Part shown: positions 1 through 4,467 of the stretch, piece by piece
Layout: each line of letters opens with the position of its first letter
Position numbering within the stretch: position 1 is the first letter of the stretch
NCBI GenBank assembly: GCA_030639665.1
Contig: DAOWCC010000114.1
Coordinates: forward strand, 1-7,981
DNA from: Elusimicrobiota bacterium
Lineage (GTDB): Bacteria > Elusimicrobiota > Elusimicrobia > Elusimicrobiales > UBA9959
DNA length: 7,981 nucleotides
Reading direction: 5' to 3'
The notes under the pieces: model-generated
What the model was told of the DNA's origin: nothing
Seen by the model: only the letters and a program-made list of their open reading frames with translations
Databases searched by the model: none
Program-made: the position numbers and the translations under genes

Positions 1-1386
1 AAAAAAGAAAAAACATACAGAATGATTTTAAAAAAACCTTTCATCGTCCAAATAGACATATCCGCCATTAAAGGCAAAACCATTCTGGAGGATTTAAAAG
101 CCCGTGATTTTACGATAAATTCCATGGCCTATCCTTTGAGGGAGATAAGCGACTTATCTTTTAAAACCTCTAAACCAAAGAACCTCAAAAACAAAACGGC
201 CTTAAAAATAAAAGGTCTTAAAATAAAAAAAATCATGGACCCCACCGGTGGGATTAAGGATTTAAAAAAGAAAAAAATAATATTTTCAAATCCCGTTAAA
301 GCCATTAAAAACGACCCGCTAAGGATGTTGCGAGCCTTTAGAATCGCTTCTCAATTGGATTTTGAAATAGATAAAAAATCTTTATTGGAAATAAAAAAAC
401 AAGCGTCCAATATACTTAAATCATCGCCCGAAAGAATACATGACGAACTCATGCTTATTTTTAAAAAACCTCAGTGCCTGCCATGCATAAAAAATCTTTT
501 TAAATACGGTTTGCTACTGGCGATATTCCCCGATTTAAAACCTCAAATTGAATGCGCCGAAGAATATTATGGAAAAGGCGGCGTTTTAAAACACACTTTT
601 AGAGTTATAGAGCGCATGGAGTATTTTTTTGAAAAAGCCAAAACCATTATCCCTCATTATAAAGAAGCGCCCGATTTCTCTTCGGATAAAGAAATTTTAA
701 AAATGATAGCCCTTTTGCATGATGTGGCAAAACCTCCCAAGGCGGCTTTTGTAAAAGGCCGTTTAAGATTTTTCGGACATGAAGAATACGGCGCTATAAT
801 GAGCGCGAGAATAATGAAAGATCTGCGATTCTCAAACAATCACATAAAGCTGGCCTATAATACCATTGAGCATCATTTGAGGGTGGGAAACTTAGCTTCC
901 AATAATAGTATTTCAGACCGCGCCATTTTCAGATTTTTTAGAGATATGGGAGAATCTTCTTTTCATCTGCTGATTCTTTGCTGGGCCGACCATTCAAGCT
1001 ATATATCTCTGCGCCAAGTGGATTCAATACTGAAAAAGATAAAACAAAAACCGTTTTTCATCGGCCCCAAAGGATTGCCAAAAACCGGCATCATAAAAAC
1101 CCTGCGCTTCCTTCAAGTGGTTAATCTTCTTTTTTCAACTTATATCAAAAAAACCCTCAAACTGAAGAACTGCAAACTTATTGACGGAAAAGATATAATG
1201 AAAGCGCTAAAAACCAAGCCCGGACCCCATATCGGGCGGATTTTAAACAATATCTCAATGCTTCATTTTGAAGGAAAAATAAAAACAAGAAAAGACGCCT
1301 TAAGTTATATAAAAAAACACAATAAAAACAGCGAGCAAGAGTGGAAAAATAAAAAAGCAAAAACAAGCAAAAGGGAAAGTCGATAA
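1..1386 (+). CDS. CCA tRNA nucleotidyltransferase / poly(A) polymerase family protein with HD domain (5' partial)
   Basis: Family enzymes add CCA (or A tails) to RNA 3' ends in the cytoplasm. The frame is open from base 1; the first ATG (22) is internal, because the GGxVRD and catalytic DxD head motifs are missing and must lie upstream. Numbering from ATG 22, the rest of the class II nucleotidyltransferase core is present: ARDFTIN (27-33), DPTGG (73-77), DPLRMLRAFR (98-107) and SPERIHDEL (135-143). An HD phosphohydrolase domain follows, with likely metal ligands H191, H233-D234, H253, H284/H285 and D323. The tail is lysine-rich. About 35 residues, mostly basic, separate RDFTIN and DPTGG, longer than I expect for the family. 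The family call is firm. CCA-adding versus poly(A) specificity cannot be settled without the N-terminus, so no symbol is given, although the tRNA in this window needs CCA addition. Confidence 0.9.
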   Translation, partial: KKEKTYRMILKKPFIVQIDISAIKGKTILEDLKARDFTINSMAYPLREISDLSFKTSKPKNLKNKTALKIKGLKIKKIMDPTGGIKDLKKKKIIFSNPVKAIKNDPLRMLRAFRIASQLDFEIDKKSLLEIKKQASNILKSSPERIHDELMLIFKKPQCLPCIKNLFKYGLLLAIFPDLKPQIECAEEYYGKGGVLKHTFRVIERMEYFFEKAKTIIPHYKEAPDFSSDKEILKMIALLHDVAKPPKAAFVKGRLRFFGHEEYGAIMSARIMKDLRFSNNHIKLAYNTIEHHLRVGNLASNNSISDRAIFRFFRDMGESSFHLLILCWADHSSYISLRQVDSILKKIKQKPFFIGPKGLPKTGIIKTLRFLQVVNLLFSTYIKKTLKLKNCKLIDGKDIMKALKTKPGPHIGRILNNISMLHFEGKIKTRKDALSYIKKHNKNSEQEWKNKKAKTSKRESR

Positions 1387-1460
1387 GTTCGAAAACGCGA
1401 AAGTTTCGGCCAAAATATACCGGAGTTCTTTCGTATTTATTGTGGATATCATGCAGTTTT

Positions 1461-1532
1461 TTATATCCTGTAAATCTTGTCTAAAAAAAGTTGTTAGAAA
1501 AAAACAAAGTATCTGACAGGATTAACAGGATA
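1461..1532. repeat. inverted repeat of the CAGGATTAACAGGAT family
   Basis: TATCCTGTAAATCTTGTC at about 1464-1481 is the reverse complement of GACAAGATTTACAGGATA. This matches GACAGGATTAACAGGATA at 1515-1532 at 16 of 18 positions. The two arms face each other across about 33 bases and could pair in RNA or single-stranded DNA. The right arm is also part of the direct repeat at 1491-1534. Confidence 0.6.
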
Positions 1533-1534
1533 AA
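1491..1534 (+). repeat. direct repeat, copy 1 (TCTGACAGGATTAACAGG type)
   Basis: This 44-base unit begins with TTGTTAG and an A-run, then AAAGTATCTGACAGG and ATTAACAGGATAAA. It matches copy 2 at 1617-1659 with one substitution in the core (ACAGG versus ACGGG) and a small difference near the left end. The core is itself internally repetitive (CAGGATTAACAGGAT). From memory, very similar phrases are scattered in spacers of many environmental bacterial genomes; no search was done. Confidence 0.75.
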
Positions 1535-1584
1535 ATCGGATGTAAAAAGTAATGAAGAATTCGTTACAATCAAATCTCCCCCAG

Positions 1585-1605
1585 CCCCTCTTTGCTAAAG
1601 AGGGG
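1585..1605. repeat. perfect hairpin CCCCTCTTT-GCT-AAAGAGGGG
   Basis: A 9-base-pair perfect stem (1585-1593 with 1597-1605) is closed by a three-base GCT loop. It is preceded by CTCCCCCAG and followed by AGACTAAAAAA. There is no T-run directly after the stem on either strand, so it is not a standard intrinsic terminator. It sits between the two copies of the 43-44 bp direct repeat. It resembles palindromic dispersed elements rather than an operator. Confidence 0.65.
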
Positions 1606-1616
1606 AGACTAAAAAA

Positions 1617-1659
1617 TTGTTTAAAAAAACAAAGTATCTGACGGGATTAACAGGATAAA
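1617..1659 (+). repeat. direct repeat, copy 2 (TCTGACGGGATTAACAGG type)
   Basis: This is the second copy of the unit at 1491-1534: TTGTTT, an A-run, AAAGTATCTGACGGG, then ATTAACAGGATAAA. The start-to-start distance is 126 bases, and the bases between contain the CCCCTCTTT hairpin. Sequence outside the repeated unit is not shared. Confidence 0.75.
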
Positions 1660-1700
1660 CGCAAACATAGCCCTTGATACGGAACACTTAGTATTCAAGT

Positions 1701-1815
1701 CTTTCTCCGCGTCCTCTGTTCTTCTATATTCTTTGCGTTCTCTGCAGCCTGCCCGCCAATGCTGTAGTGGCGGGTTTAATTCGTGTTATGTGTCCTTTGT
1801 GCCTTGGTGTCTTGG
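1701..1815 (+). repeat. short phrase repeats of TTTGCGTTCTCTGC / TTTGTGCCTTGG type
   Basis: The stretch contains CTCCGCGTCCTCTG (1706-1719), TTTGCGTTCTCTGCAG (1732-1747) and CCTTTGTGCCTTGGTGTCTT (1794-1813). These are rhythmic near-repeats of a C/T-rich unit carrying GCG or GTG. From memory, such phrases recur in spacers of many uncultivated bacteria; this is not verified here. A related TTTTGCGCC pair lies upstream of folE. No coding function is apparent. Confidence 0.45.
1752..1774. repeat. hairpin CCCGCCA...TGGCGGG
   Basis: CCCGCCA (1752-1758) pairs perfectly with TGGCGGG (1768-1774) across the nine-base loop ATGCTGTAG. A TTTAATT stretch follows, too poor in T for a confident terminator. 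A degenerate second version lies about 70 bases downstream with a related loop. Confidence 0.55.
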
Positions 1816-1822
1816 CCGTCTT

Positions 1823-1845
1823 GTCCGCCATCGCCGTAGTGGAGG
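1823..1845. repeat. degenerate second copy of the CCGCCA hairpin
   Basis: CCGCCA (1825-1830), loop TCGCCGTAG (1831-1839) and TGGAGGA (1840-1846) copy the layout of the hairpin at 1752-1774. The loop length and the GTAG loop end are the same, and one stem pair is broken. The shared loop ending and stem suggest common descent, not two independent hairpins. Confidence 0.45.
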
Positions 1846-1912
1846 AACCCCTTTTGAGCTTTCCGTTTCCTAATTTTCCCTAAACCCTATCCCATGGTTT
1901 TATTGCCCTAAA

Positions 1913-1938
1913 GACCTATTTTCAAATAGGTCCTTTTT
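1913..1938 (+). terminator. Rho-independent terminator
   Basis: GACCTATT (1913-1920) pairs with AATAGGTC (1925-1932) over a four-base loop, followed by CTTTTT (1933-1938). This reads as an intrinsic terminator on the plus strand; on the minus strand the following run is only TTT. It lies more than 500 bases past the nucleotidyltransferase stop, so it ends either a long 3' untranslated region or an unannotated transcript from the spacer. It also insulates the downstream gene. Confidence 0.6.
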
Positions 1939-1987
1939 ATGAAAATTATATACCTAATAAGCTCATGTTCCGTTTCTTTTTTTCTCC

Positions 1988-1993
1988 TATACT
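1988..1993 (+). promoter_or_regulatory. possible -10 element (TATACT) for the 2014 gene
   Basis: TATACT differs from TATAAT at one position and would start transcription near base 2000, just before the ribosome binding site. No good -35 hexamer sits at the expected distance (about 1965-1970 reads ATGTTC). The location after a terminator supports a promoter somewhere in 1939-2000, but this exact assignment is weak. Confidence 0.3.
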
Positions 1994-2013
1994 GTTAATG
2001 TAGGGAGAAAAAA

Positions 2014-2655
2014 ATGAAACTGATAAAACCACTCAATTTTAAAAAATTCATGTTTTTTGCAATAGCTTTCTTTTTGACATTCAGTTTATCCTATGCCAAT
2101 CAAACGGTCAAAAAAGCAGATAAAACCGCGAAAAAAAACAATACTCAAACCCTCGAAAACACCAATACGCCGAAACTTAAAAAAATACTTTTGGAACTTA
2201 TAAAACAAAACGAATATATGGATGATGTTCTTGATGAAATGAAAGACTCGGACTCTGATTTAAGTTTGATTCAAATCTCCTCACTAGACTTAACCTTTAA
2301 TATCATAAATAACAATTTAAAAAAGTTATCCCTTCTTACCAAGGATGAATTAATAAAAATTCAGCCGACCGGAACTAATTTGACTTACACTAAAACGATA
2401 TTGAGCCATGCTGATAAACTGAACAAAAAAGTATATCACGCGCAAAAATTTATCAGAAAATCCTTATCCGCGGAACCAATCTTGCGCGACGCCCCCGGCC
2501 TGAGAAAAACAAAAAAAATCAAAGGGGAAAATCTTCTTCAAATAATAAAAGAACAAAAAGCCATTCATAAACTCGCGAAAAACATAAAGCGCTTAAAAAC
2601 AACTTCAAAAAAATTACACGCCACAAGCAAATGGCTTTTTATAGTAAGTAAATGA
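2014..2655 (+). CDS. small exported lysine-rich helical protein, unknown function
   Basis: I do not recognise this 213-residue protein. The start is well supported: AGGGAG at 2002-2007 lies six bases before the ATG. Residues 1-28 form a Sec signal peptide: basic KLIKPLNFKK, then hydrophobic FMFFAIAFFLTFSL, with probable cleavage after SYA. The mature part (~185 residues) is rich in Lys, Leu, Asn and Thr with no cysteine. It reads as amphipathic helices, for example LKKILLELIKQNEYMDDVLD and a C-terminal helix with repeated basic pairs. No catalytic motif, lipobox or second membrane segment is visible. It is flanked by repeat-rich spacers and is probably monocistronic: a terminator lies upstream and folE seems to have its own promoter. 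A periplasmic helical-bundle role is possible but is only a guess. Confidence 0.75.
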   Translation: MKLIKPLNFKKFMFFAIAFFLTFSLSYANQTVKKADKTAKKNNTQTLENTNTPKLKKILLELIKQNEYMDDVLDEMKDSDSDLSLIQISSLDLTFNIINNNLKKLSLLTKDELIKIQPTGTNLTYTKTILSHADKLNKKVYHAQKFIRKSLSAEPILRDAPGLRKTKKIKGENLLQIIKEQKAIHKLAKNIKRLKTTSKKLHATSKWLFIVSK

Positions 2656-2659
2656 AAGG

Positions 2660-2705
2660 ACGCAAAAAAACGCGGAGGTTTTGCGTAATTTGCGTTTTTA
2701 TTTTT
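2660..2705 (+). terminator. possible terminator hairpins made of ACGCAAAA / GCGTTTTT repeats
   Basis: Two alternative stems follow the 2014-2655 stop: ACGCAAAA (2660-2667) with TTTTGCGT (2679-2686), and AAAAACGC (2666-2673) with GCGTTTTT (2692-2699). The second is followed by ATTTTT, giving a loose terminator-like arrangement. The stretch also contains direct repeats TTTGCGT (2680-2686, 2689-2695), so the pairing may be a by-product of repeat sequence. Confidence 0.35.
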
Positions 2706-2719
2706 GCGCCTTTTGCGCC
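2702..2719 (+). repeat. tandem TTTTGCGCC x2
   Basis: The nine-base unit TTTTGCGCC occurs twice head to tail at 2702-2710 and 2711-2719. With the TTTGCGT pair just upstream it is of the same style as the TTTGCG phrases at 1701-1815. The first copy supplies the candidate -35 of the folE promoter. Confidence 0.6.
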
Positions 2720-2732
2720 TTTTTTGTAGAAT
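2704..2732 (+). promoter_or_regulatory. candidate folE promoter, TTGCGC-17-TAGAAT
   Basis: TTGCGC (2704-2709) and TAGAAT (2727-2732, one mismatch to TATAAT) are separated by exactly 17 bases. Transcription would begin around 2738-2740, at the folE ATG. A second overlapping TAGAAT lies at 2732-2737. No Shine-Dalgarno sequence precedes folE, which fits a leaderless or nearly leaderless transcript. The -35 matches consensus at only three or four positions. Confidence 0.45.
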
Positions 2733-2738
2733 AGAATT

Positions 2739-3296
2739 ATGAGCGATAAGATAGCTAAACTTTCACATAACCTGTTAAAAGAATTGGGTGAAAATCCCGG
2801 CAGAGAAGGATTAATAAAAACACCCGAAAGAATGTCGCAAGCTTTCAAAGAAATAACAACCGGTTATAAAACCGATATTGATAAACTCCTCAATAACGCT
2901 TTTTTTAATGTGGACTATAAAGAAATGGTTATAGTCAAAGACATTAGTTTTTATTCTCTATGCGAACATCATATGCTTCCTTTTTTTGGAACGGCCCATG
3001 TGGCCTATATTCCAAACGGGAAAATAATAGGCCTTTCAAAAATTCCGAGGCTTGTGGAAGCTTTCTCCAAAAGAATGCAATTGCAAGAAAGATTAACCAT
3101 GCAAATAGCCAACACTCTCTATGATAAACTTAAACCCAAGGGCGTGGGTGTTGTAATAGAAGCTCAGCATTTATGTATGACAATGCGCGGAGTAAAGAAT
3201 AAAACTTCAAAAGCCGTTACCAGCTCCATGCTTGGCTCTTTCTTAAAAGACAATAGATCGCGGGAAGAATTTCTTCTGTTAATCAAAGGCAAATAG
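2739..3296 (+). CDS. folE: GTP cyclohydrolase I
   Basis: This enzyme converts GTP to 7,8-dihydroneopterin triphosphate plus formate in the cytoplasm, the first step of tetrahydrofolate (and, in some bacteria, queuosine) synthesis. The 185-residue length is normal for the compact bacterial form. Visible signatures are NPGREGLIKTPERM (19-32), CEHHMLPFFG (75-84), IGLSKIPRLVEAFSKRMQLQ and QHLCMTMRGV (143-152). The expected zinc ligands C75, H78 and C146 are all present. The start at 2739 gives the family's usual N-terminus, but no ribosome binding site precedes it; a promoter only a few bases upstream suggests leaderless translation. No other folate gene is adjacent. A perfect hairpin covers the stop codon. 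Identification is secure. Confidence 0.97.
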   Translation: MSDKIAKLSHNLLKELGENPGREGLIKTPERMSQAFKEITTGYKTDIDKLLNNAFFNVDYKEMVIVKDISFYSLCEHHMLPFFGTAHVAYIPNGKIIGLSKIPRLVEAFSKRMQLQERLTMQIANTLYDKLKPKGVGVVIEAQHLCMTMRGVKNKTSKAVTSSMLGSFLKDNRSREEFLLLIKGK

Positions 3297-3310
3297 TTTT
3301 ACTATTTGCC
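3288..3310. terminator. perfect 10-bp hairpin spanning the folE stop codon
   Basis: GGCAAATAGT (3288-3297) pairs perfectly with ACTATTTGCC (3301-3310) around a TTT loop; the folE stop TAG lies inside the left arm. It is followed by TGTCAGAAGTTTC, with no U-tract, so it is at best a non-canonical terminator. It could instead stabilise the 3' end of the folE message. On the minus strand the stem is followed by TTTGATT, also weak. Confidence 0.45.
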
Positions 3311-3350
3311 TGTCAGAAGTTTCAAGTCAAATGTCACAAGTAAAACCAAA

Positions 3351-3491
3351 CTACCCAAAATACCGCTCCGTATAATTTCTTAATTTTATTTTTTCAGCTC
3401 CGCTGATATATATCAGTCCGCCAAGACAAATAAGAAACATTCCTACAAACGCCGTTATTCCAAATTGGCCATATAATTGCTTTACAGAGCC
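3351..3491 (-). pseudogene. C-terminal remnant of a membrane protein
   Basis: Read on the minus strand, an open stretch of 46 codons ends in TAG (complement of 3351-3353) and is bounded upstream by an in-frame TAA (3492-3494). It encodes GSVKQLYGQFGITAFVGMFL, then ICLGGLIYISGAEK, then IKLRNYTERYFG. That is a clean hydrophobic helix with glycine spacing followed by a basic cytoplasmic-looking tail, as in the last transmembrane segment of a transporter. There is no good start codon or ribosome binding site at its beginning; the only internal ATG would give 29 residues. I interpret it as the 3' end of a decayed gene next to tRNA-Gly. The family is not identifiable, and a functional small membrane protein is the alternative. 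Confidence 0.45.
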
Positions 3492-3517
3492 TTATCCCAT
3501 TCTGTTTGTTTCCCGCA

Positions 3518-3547
3518 TTGATAATGAACGGCGTCTTTATATATAAT
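3518..3547 (+). promoter_or_regulatory. sigma70-type promoter for tRNA-Gly
   Basis: TTGATA (3518-3523) and a perfect TATAAT (3542-3547) are separated by 18 bases. Transcription would start near 3554, leaving a ~22-base leader for RNase P to remove before the mature tRNA at 3576. It is the best promoter match I found in the window and, with no terminator after the tRNA, could also serve the CBM48 gene. Confidence 0.7.
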
Positions 3548-3575
3548 AATGATATCAATCATAGAGCAAGCATTG

Positions 3576-3646
3576 GCGGGGGTAGTTAAATGGTAGAACA
3601 AAAGCTTCCCAAGCTTTAGACGCGGGTTCGATTCCCGTTCCCCGCT
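3576..3646 (+). tRNA. tRNA-Gly, anticodon CCC
   Basis: The cloverleaf folds fully. Acceptor GCGGGGG (3576-3582) pairs with TCCCCGC (3639-3645), with one G-U. The D arm is GTTAAATGGTAGAAC. The anticodon stem AAAGC/GCTTT encloses loop TTCCCAA with anticodon CCC at 3608-3610. The T arm is GCGGG-TTCGATT-CCCGT (3622-3638), and the discriminator T is 3646. It reads GGG codons. No CCA follows (TTAAAA), so the 3' end must be completed by a CCA-adding enzyme. Confidence 0.96.
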
Positions 3647-3722
3647 TAAAAAAAACAGGTGATGGCGCGCAGGACAAATGGTAGCGGAGAATACAGCACT
3701 TAACAAAAAACATAATTTTTGT

Positions 3723-3726
3723 GGAG
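3723..3726 (+). promoter_or_regulatory. ribosome binding site fixing the CBM48 gene start
   Basis: GGAG lies five bases before the ATG at 3732, in the context GTGGAGAAAAAATG, much like the AGGGAGAAAAAAATG start of the 2014 gene. The upstream in-frame ATG at 3678 lacks such a site, so 3732 is preferred. A weak AT-only hairpin, ACAAAAA (3703-3709) / TTTTTGT (3716-3722), ends right at this site. Confidence 0.7.
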
Positions 3727-3731
3727 AAAAA

Positions 3732-4319
3732 ATGGCTATAAAAAAATCAAAATCTTTTTGGATGATAATGATAGTGGTAAACATTGCCATTATTTCAGCT
3801 TCCGGCCATATCATTTACAAAAGACTCAATACTCACTTTATGCCACAGGTTAAAGAAATACATCCTGTTCCCGTTCCAATTTCCGTTAAAGCGGAAGCAG
3901 TAGAAGACGAGGCCGCGCCTCTCAGCGCCGAGGCTCGTAAATTTTTAGCTGAAAACATTCCGGCTCAAGACATAAAAAAAGAACCGCTAAAACCTTCAGT
4001 AATTGAAGACACTAAAAAATCTTCGACAAAAACAATCGAAACCGTAAAAGCGAAAAAGACAAAAAAATCTAAAAAAGTCAGAGCGATTAAGACCGTTTTT
4101 AAATATAAAAATTTGAAAGCGAAATCAGTATCGGTTTCCGGCAGTTTTACCAAATGGAAAAACATAAAAATGGAAAAGAAAAAAGGCGTGTGGCAGGCCA
4201 ATATATGGATACTGCCCGGAACCTATTTATTCCACTACGCGGTAGACGGTGAAAAAGTTCTCGACTCATCCAAACCCAAAGCAAGCATAGGGGAATCGAT
4301 AATTGATGTGACCAACTAA
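3732..4319 (+). CDS. membrane-anchored protein with C-terminal CBM48 / AMPK-type glycogen-binding domain
   Basis: The 195-residue protein has three parts. Residues 1-9 are basic, and about 10-29 form one membrane helix (FWMIMIVVNIAIISASG), an uncleaved anchor with the C-terminus predicted outside. Residues ~38-117 are a low-complexity linker, first Pro/Val/Ala/Glu-rich, then Lys-rich. Residues ~118-193 match the CBM48/AMPK-beta early-set fold: FKYKNLKAKSVSVSGSFTKW (123-142), then GVWQANIWILPGTYLFHYAV (152-171) and DGEKVLD. W142, W154 and the LPGTY...YAVDGE segment are typical. Such domains bind alpha-glucans. No catalytic domain is present, so it is a binding or scaffold protein. The frame extends upstream to ATG 3678, but the GGAG site supports 3732. 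The neighbouring kelch gene may share its extracytoplasmic theme. Domain call good; biological role unknown. Confidence 0.85.
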   Translation: MAIKKSKSFWMIMIVVNIAIISASGHIIYKRLNTHFMPQVKEIHPVPVPISVKAEAVEDEAAPLSAEARKFLAENIPAQDIKKEPLKPSVIEDTKKSSTKTIETVKAKKTKKSKKVRAIKTVFKYKNLKAKSVSVSGSFTKWKNIKMEKKKGVWQANIWILPGTYLFHYAVDGEKVLDSSKPKASIGESIIDVTN

Positions 4320-4467
4320 AAAAGCGGGTTAAAATTGGGATTTAGAATTGAAAAACAGCAATGATTCTTTTTAAATCTAAACCTTAATCTGCCGTGAAAC
4401 AGGGAGATTTCTTAAACAAAAATTTAACAAGGCTGTAACAAAACATTTGTACACTAAATAAAAGATT

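Larger units (their letters stand above)
1387..2013. other. 627-base gene-free spacer, mosaic of short repeats
   Basis: No reading frame here looks like a gene on either strand. The spacer instead holds several unrelated repeat-like units described separately: an inverted and direct CAGGATTAACAGGAT family, a CCCCTCTTT hairpin, two CCGCCA hairpins, TTTGCG/TTTGTG phrases, an imperfect hairpin CTTGATAC (1673-1680) / GTATTCAAG (1691-1699), and an intrinsic terminator near the right end. Bases ~1740-1860 are visibly richer in G+C than the flanking genes, which suggests a different origin from the surrounding AT-rich DNA. Confidence 0.7.

Noticed and set aside
22..24. ATG 22 as the true start of the nucleotidyltransferase
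   Set aside because: The frame is open to base 1 and the N-terminal GGxVRD and DxD catalytic motifs required by the family are absent, so the gene must begin before the window.
1585..1605. CCCCTCTTT hairpin as a terminator of the nucleotidyltransferase gene
   Set aside because: No T-run follows on either strand and it lies 200 bases past the stop; it looks like a dispersed palindrome.
1461..1860. CRISPR array
   Set aside because: Repeats are of several unrelated types, only two copies of any one are present, and spacing is irregular.
2639..2848. 69-codon minus-strand frame between the exported protein and folE
   Set aside because: It overlaps the folE start in antisense and translates the TTTGCG repeat spacer; composition is unlike a protein.
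3676..3690. Second tRNA-like or attachment-site copy (AAATGGTAG shared with the tRNA D arm)
   Set aside because: Only about nine bases are shared and no cloverleaf forms; too short to call an att site.
3678..3731. Upstream in-frame ATG extending the CBM48 protein by 18 residues
   Set aside because: No Shine-Dalgarno site there, the extension would put a polar stretch before the membrane anchor, and the GGAG site at 3723-3726 is ideally placed for ATG 3732.
3482..3814. 110-codon minus-strand frame across the tRNA
   Set aside because: It runs through the tRNA-Gly in antisense, producing the familiar false peptide of a reversed tRNA (ESNPRLKLGKLLFYHLTTPA), and overlaps the start of the CBM48 gene. 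No ribosome binding site.
4337..4383. Hairpin TTTAGA (4341-4346) / TCTAAA (4376-4381) after the CBM48 gene
   Set aside because: The stem is short, AT-only apart from a possible GG/CC end, interrupted, and without a following T-run; not convincing as a terminator.
4424..4460. Promoter for the kelch gene (TTAACA with TACACT or TAAATA)
   Set aside because: Spacings are 20 bases or more than 24, outside the normal range, and the -10 matches are poor. The gene may be expressed from upstream.
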